Assembly (NCBI GenBank): GCA_018663635.1
Contig: JABJPZ010000160.1
Span: forward strand, 1-42,545
Source of the DNA: Crocinitomicaceae bacterium
GTDB lineage: Bacteria; Bacteroidota; Bacteroidia; Flavobacteriales_D; Parvicellaceae
Direction: 5' to 3'
DNA length: 42,545 nucleotides
Numbering within the stretch: the stretch's first letter is position 1; each line of letters begins with the position of its first letter. Positions 41,243 to 42,545 of this stretch are shown here, one piece after another. The notes under the pieces are model-generated. The model saw only the letters and a program-made list of their open reading frames with translations. It searched no databases and had not been told where the DNA came from. The position numbers and the translations under genes were made by a program.

Positions 41243-42545
41243 ATGAGGCATATATTTCTTTTGGTTTTTAGTCTTTTCACAATTTGTATTGTTCATGGGC
41301 AGTGTGGACCGTTATCAACACCAACTTTTACAAATAATGGTCAAAGCGGAATCATGTTTGACGTTGTAGCACTCACGCCAGTTACAATTACTCAGTTGGC
41401 CATGGATTACGATCCTGGTAATTATAATATAGAAGTATATTCAATAGCGGGTACGCATGTTGGCAATGAAATGAATGCCGCTGCGTGGACATTACAGGGT
41501 GTGTTTAATGGTTTGAATTTTCCAGCAGCAGGCATTAATACGCTCATACCAATTGTTTTTAATCAATTTATTTGTGCCGGTGATCGTGCGGGATTTTACA
41601 TTACTGCTAACAACAGTACTAGTGGGAATTATTCGAATGGAACTGGCGTTGGAAATGTGATTGTTGCTGATGGTAATATTCAAATTCTGGAAGGGACAGG
41701 GAAAGCCCACCCCTTTGGTACAAGCTTTACCCCAAGGGTCCCTAATGTTACGGTTTTTTATGATTGTTCAGTCAGTTGTTGTACCCCTCCAACAATGAGT
41801 ATGGTAGCATCCAGTTGTGCCGGTGCGTGTGATGGCACAGCCATGGCGACGGTAGGTGCAGGTGGAATAGGACCATATACTTACCTTTGGGATGCTGCTG
41901 CTGGTAATCAAATAACTCAAACTGCCGTTGGATTGTGTGCAGGAACCTATACGGTTGAAGTAACGGATAATACGGGTTGCGTATCTTCTGGTACGGTAAC
42001 TGTGAGCAGCGGGACTGCGGTTGCAGATGCTACAATTACTGGAGCTGGACCATTTTGCGAGACCACTGTACCCTTTAATTTAACAGCAGCTGAGCCTGGA
42101 GGAACTTGGAGCGGAACGGGAATAACTGACCCCGTAGCAGGAACTTTTGACCCAACTGTGGCCGGTCCCGGCAATTGGACTATTACTTATACGATTTCAG
42201 GAGCATGTGGCGCTTCAGATACTGAAGATATCACCGTTTTGGCTAATGCTAACGCCACGATTACCGCTGCCGGACCATTTTGTACAGGAGACCTTGCTTT
42301 TACTCTTACCGCTGCTGAAGTGGGGGGTACATGGTCAGGAACAGGCATTACGAATGCAACAACAGGAATATTCGATCCTGCCTCAGCTGGACCAGGAAAT
42401 CATACGATTACTTATAGTATAGCAGGTGCATGTCCAGATGCCCAGACTACATCCATAACGGTCAATTTGACTTTGGACGCAACAATAAATACCGTCGGAC
42501 CTTTTTGTGAAAGTGATCCTGTAATCACTTTAACGGGAGCAGATC
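41243..42545 (+). CDS. Repeat-rich surface protein with SprB-like and 75-residue repeats (3' truncated)
   Basis: Starts at ATG 41243 and stays open for 434 codons to the window end. A signal peptide (MRHIFLLVFSLFTICIVHGQ) precedes an N-terminal domain of about 150 residues. Then comes a CCTPP segment, one SprB-type repeat (about 185-255: SCAGACDGTAMATVGAGG, YLWDAAAGN, GLCAGTYTVEVTDNTGC), and then 75-residue Ig-like units with PFC, GGTWSGTGIT, FDP and AGPGN motifs. Such arrays are found in gliding adhesins and other T9SS cargo, which usually end in a sorting domain or a gliding-motility C-terminal domain (beyond this window). Probably a large adhesin. Confidence 0.85.
   Translation, partial: MRHIFLLVFSLFTICIVHGQCGPLSTPTFTNNGQSGIMFDVVALTPVTITQLAMDYDPGNYNIEVYSIAGTHVGNEMNAAAWTLQGVFNGLNFPAAGINTLIPIVFNQFICAGDRAGFYITANNSTSGNYSNGTGVGNVIVADGNIQILEGTGKAHPFGTSFTPRVPNVTVFYDCSVSCCTPPTMSMVASSCAGACDGTAMATVGAGGIGPYTYLWDAAAGNQITQTAVGLCAGTYTVEVTDNTGCVSSGTVTVSSGTAVADATITGAGPFCETTVPFNLTAAEPGGTWSGTGITDPVAGTFDPTVAGPGNWTITYTISGACGASDTEDITVLANANATITAAGPFCTGDLAFTLTAAEVGGTWSGTGITNATTGIFDPASAGPGNHTITYSIAGACPDAQTTSITVNLTLDATINTVGPFCESDPVITLTGAD
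42026..42545 (+). repeat. Tandem 225-bp coding repeats (75 residues each)
   Basis: Units begin at 42026, 42251 and 42476 (codons 262, 337 and 412 of the preceding gene), the third cut by the window end. Each starts near an Asp/Asn-Ala-Thr-Ile segment, then carries GPFC, LTAAE with GGTWSGTGIT, FDP, AGPGN, TITY and GAC. DNA identity is lower than protein similarity, so the array is old enough to have diverged at silent sites. Confidence 0.75.

Noticed and set aside
41947-42545. Further open frames (both strands) in the repeat region
   Set aside because: The plus-strand frame from 41243 carries signal peptide and repeat motifs; the others are by-products of the repetitive sequence.
42026-42545. 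Repeats as a CRISPR array
   Set aside because: Units are 225 bp, in frame and protein-coding; no short repeat-spacer pattern exists anywhere in the window.

Overview
The window is AT-rich chromosomal DNA from a member of the Bacteroidota, most likely a flavobacterium-like marine lineage (inference; no rRNA gene is present to place it). The signs are secreted proteins ending in type IX secretion system (T9SS) type A sorting domains, SprB-like and PKD repeats, a PorE-like OmpA protein, a LytTR two-component pair, DUF4924 and SiaC-family proteins, weak or absent Shine-Dalgarno sequences, and several promoters of the Bacteroidota type (TTG, then TAnnTTTG). Genes are densely packed on both strands, with many 1 to 26 bp overlaps. 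I see no insertion sequence, prophage, integrase or CRISPR array, so this looks like ordinary core and envelope chromosome rather than an island.

Layout. 1-723: the tail of a secreted deiminase-like protein. 741-3130 (minus): two hypothetical exported proteins, then an Smr-domain protein and an ACP phosphodiesterase. 3211-4966: a LytS-type histidine kinase and LytTR response regulator. 5073-7083: a SiaC-family protein, then an overlapping trio (small unknown protein, membrane-anchored OmpH/Skp-like protein, DUF4924). 7195-10276: a lipoprotein and two tandemly duplicated G8-like T9SS proteins. 10277-11362 (minus): an M42 aminopeptidase. 11425-14621: a TPR protein and a PorE-like TPR/beta-propeller/OmpA protein. 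14623-17886 (minus): a large BNR/PKD secreted protein. 18007-19596: a double FGE-sulfatase-fold protein without visible catalytic cysteines. 19710-20806: mnmD and a Nudix hydrolase. 20858-23104: a hypothetical and a DUF4836-like lipoprotein. 23121-25880: murQ, a pabA/trpG-type glutaminase, rplS and trmD.

26254-30396 is a compact biotin operon, bioB-bioF-bioD-bioA, in which every junction overlaps and two genes begin with TTG or GTG. A good -7 promoter element lies just upstream. bioC and a carboxylesterase gene for pimeloyl-ACP synthesis are not in the window. 30393-32952 holds a TPR-like exported protein, a two-TM membrane protein and a CaiB/BaiF CoA-transferase.

33065-38898 is the most unusual locus. 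It encodes a 1692-residue protein joining an SLC12-type cation-chloride cotransporter, a long helical region and a C-terminal P-loop-like/winged-helix module whose Walker A lysine is missing. Its stop overlaps the start of an MscS-type mechanosensitive channel gene. A palindrome sits in the divergent promoter region. I read this as a candidate osmotic or ion-homeostasis module. An exported NUC1-type nuclease with an OB-fold tail follows (38936-40207). Then come a bidirectional terminator, tRNA-Leu(GAG) and a second SiaC-family gene on the minus strand, and finally a small exported protein and the start of a repeat-rich surface protein that runs off the window.
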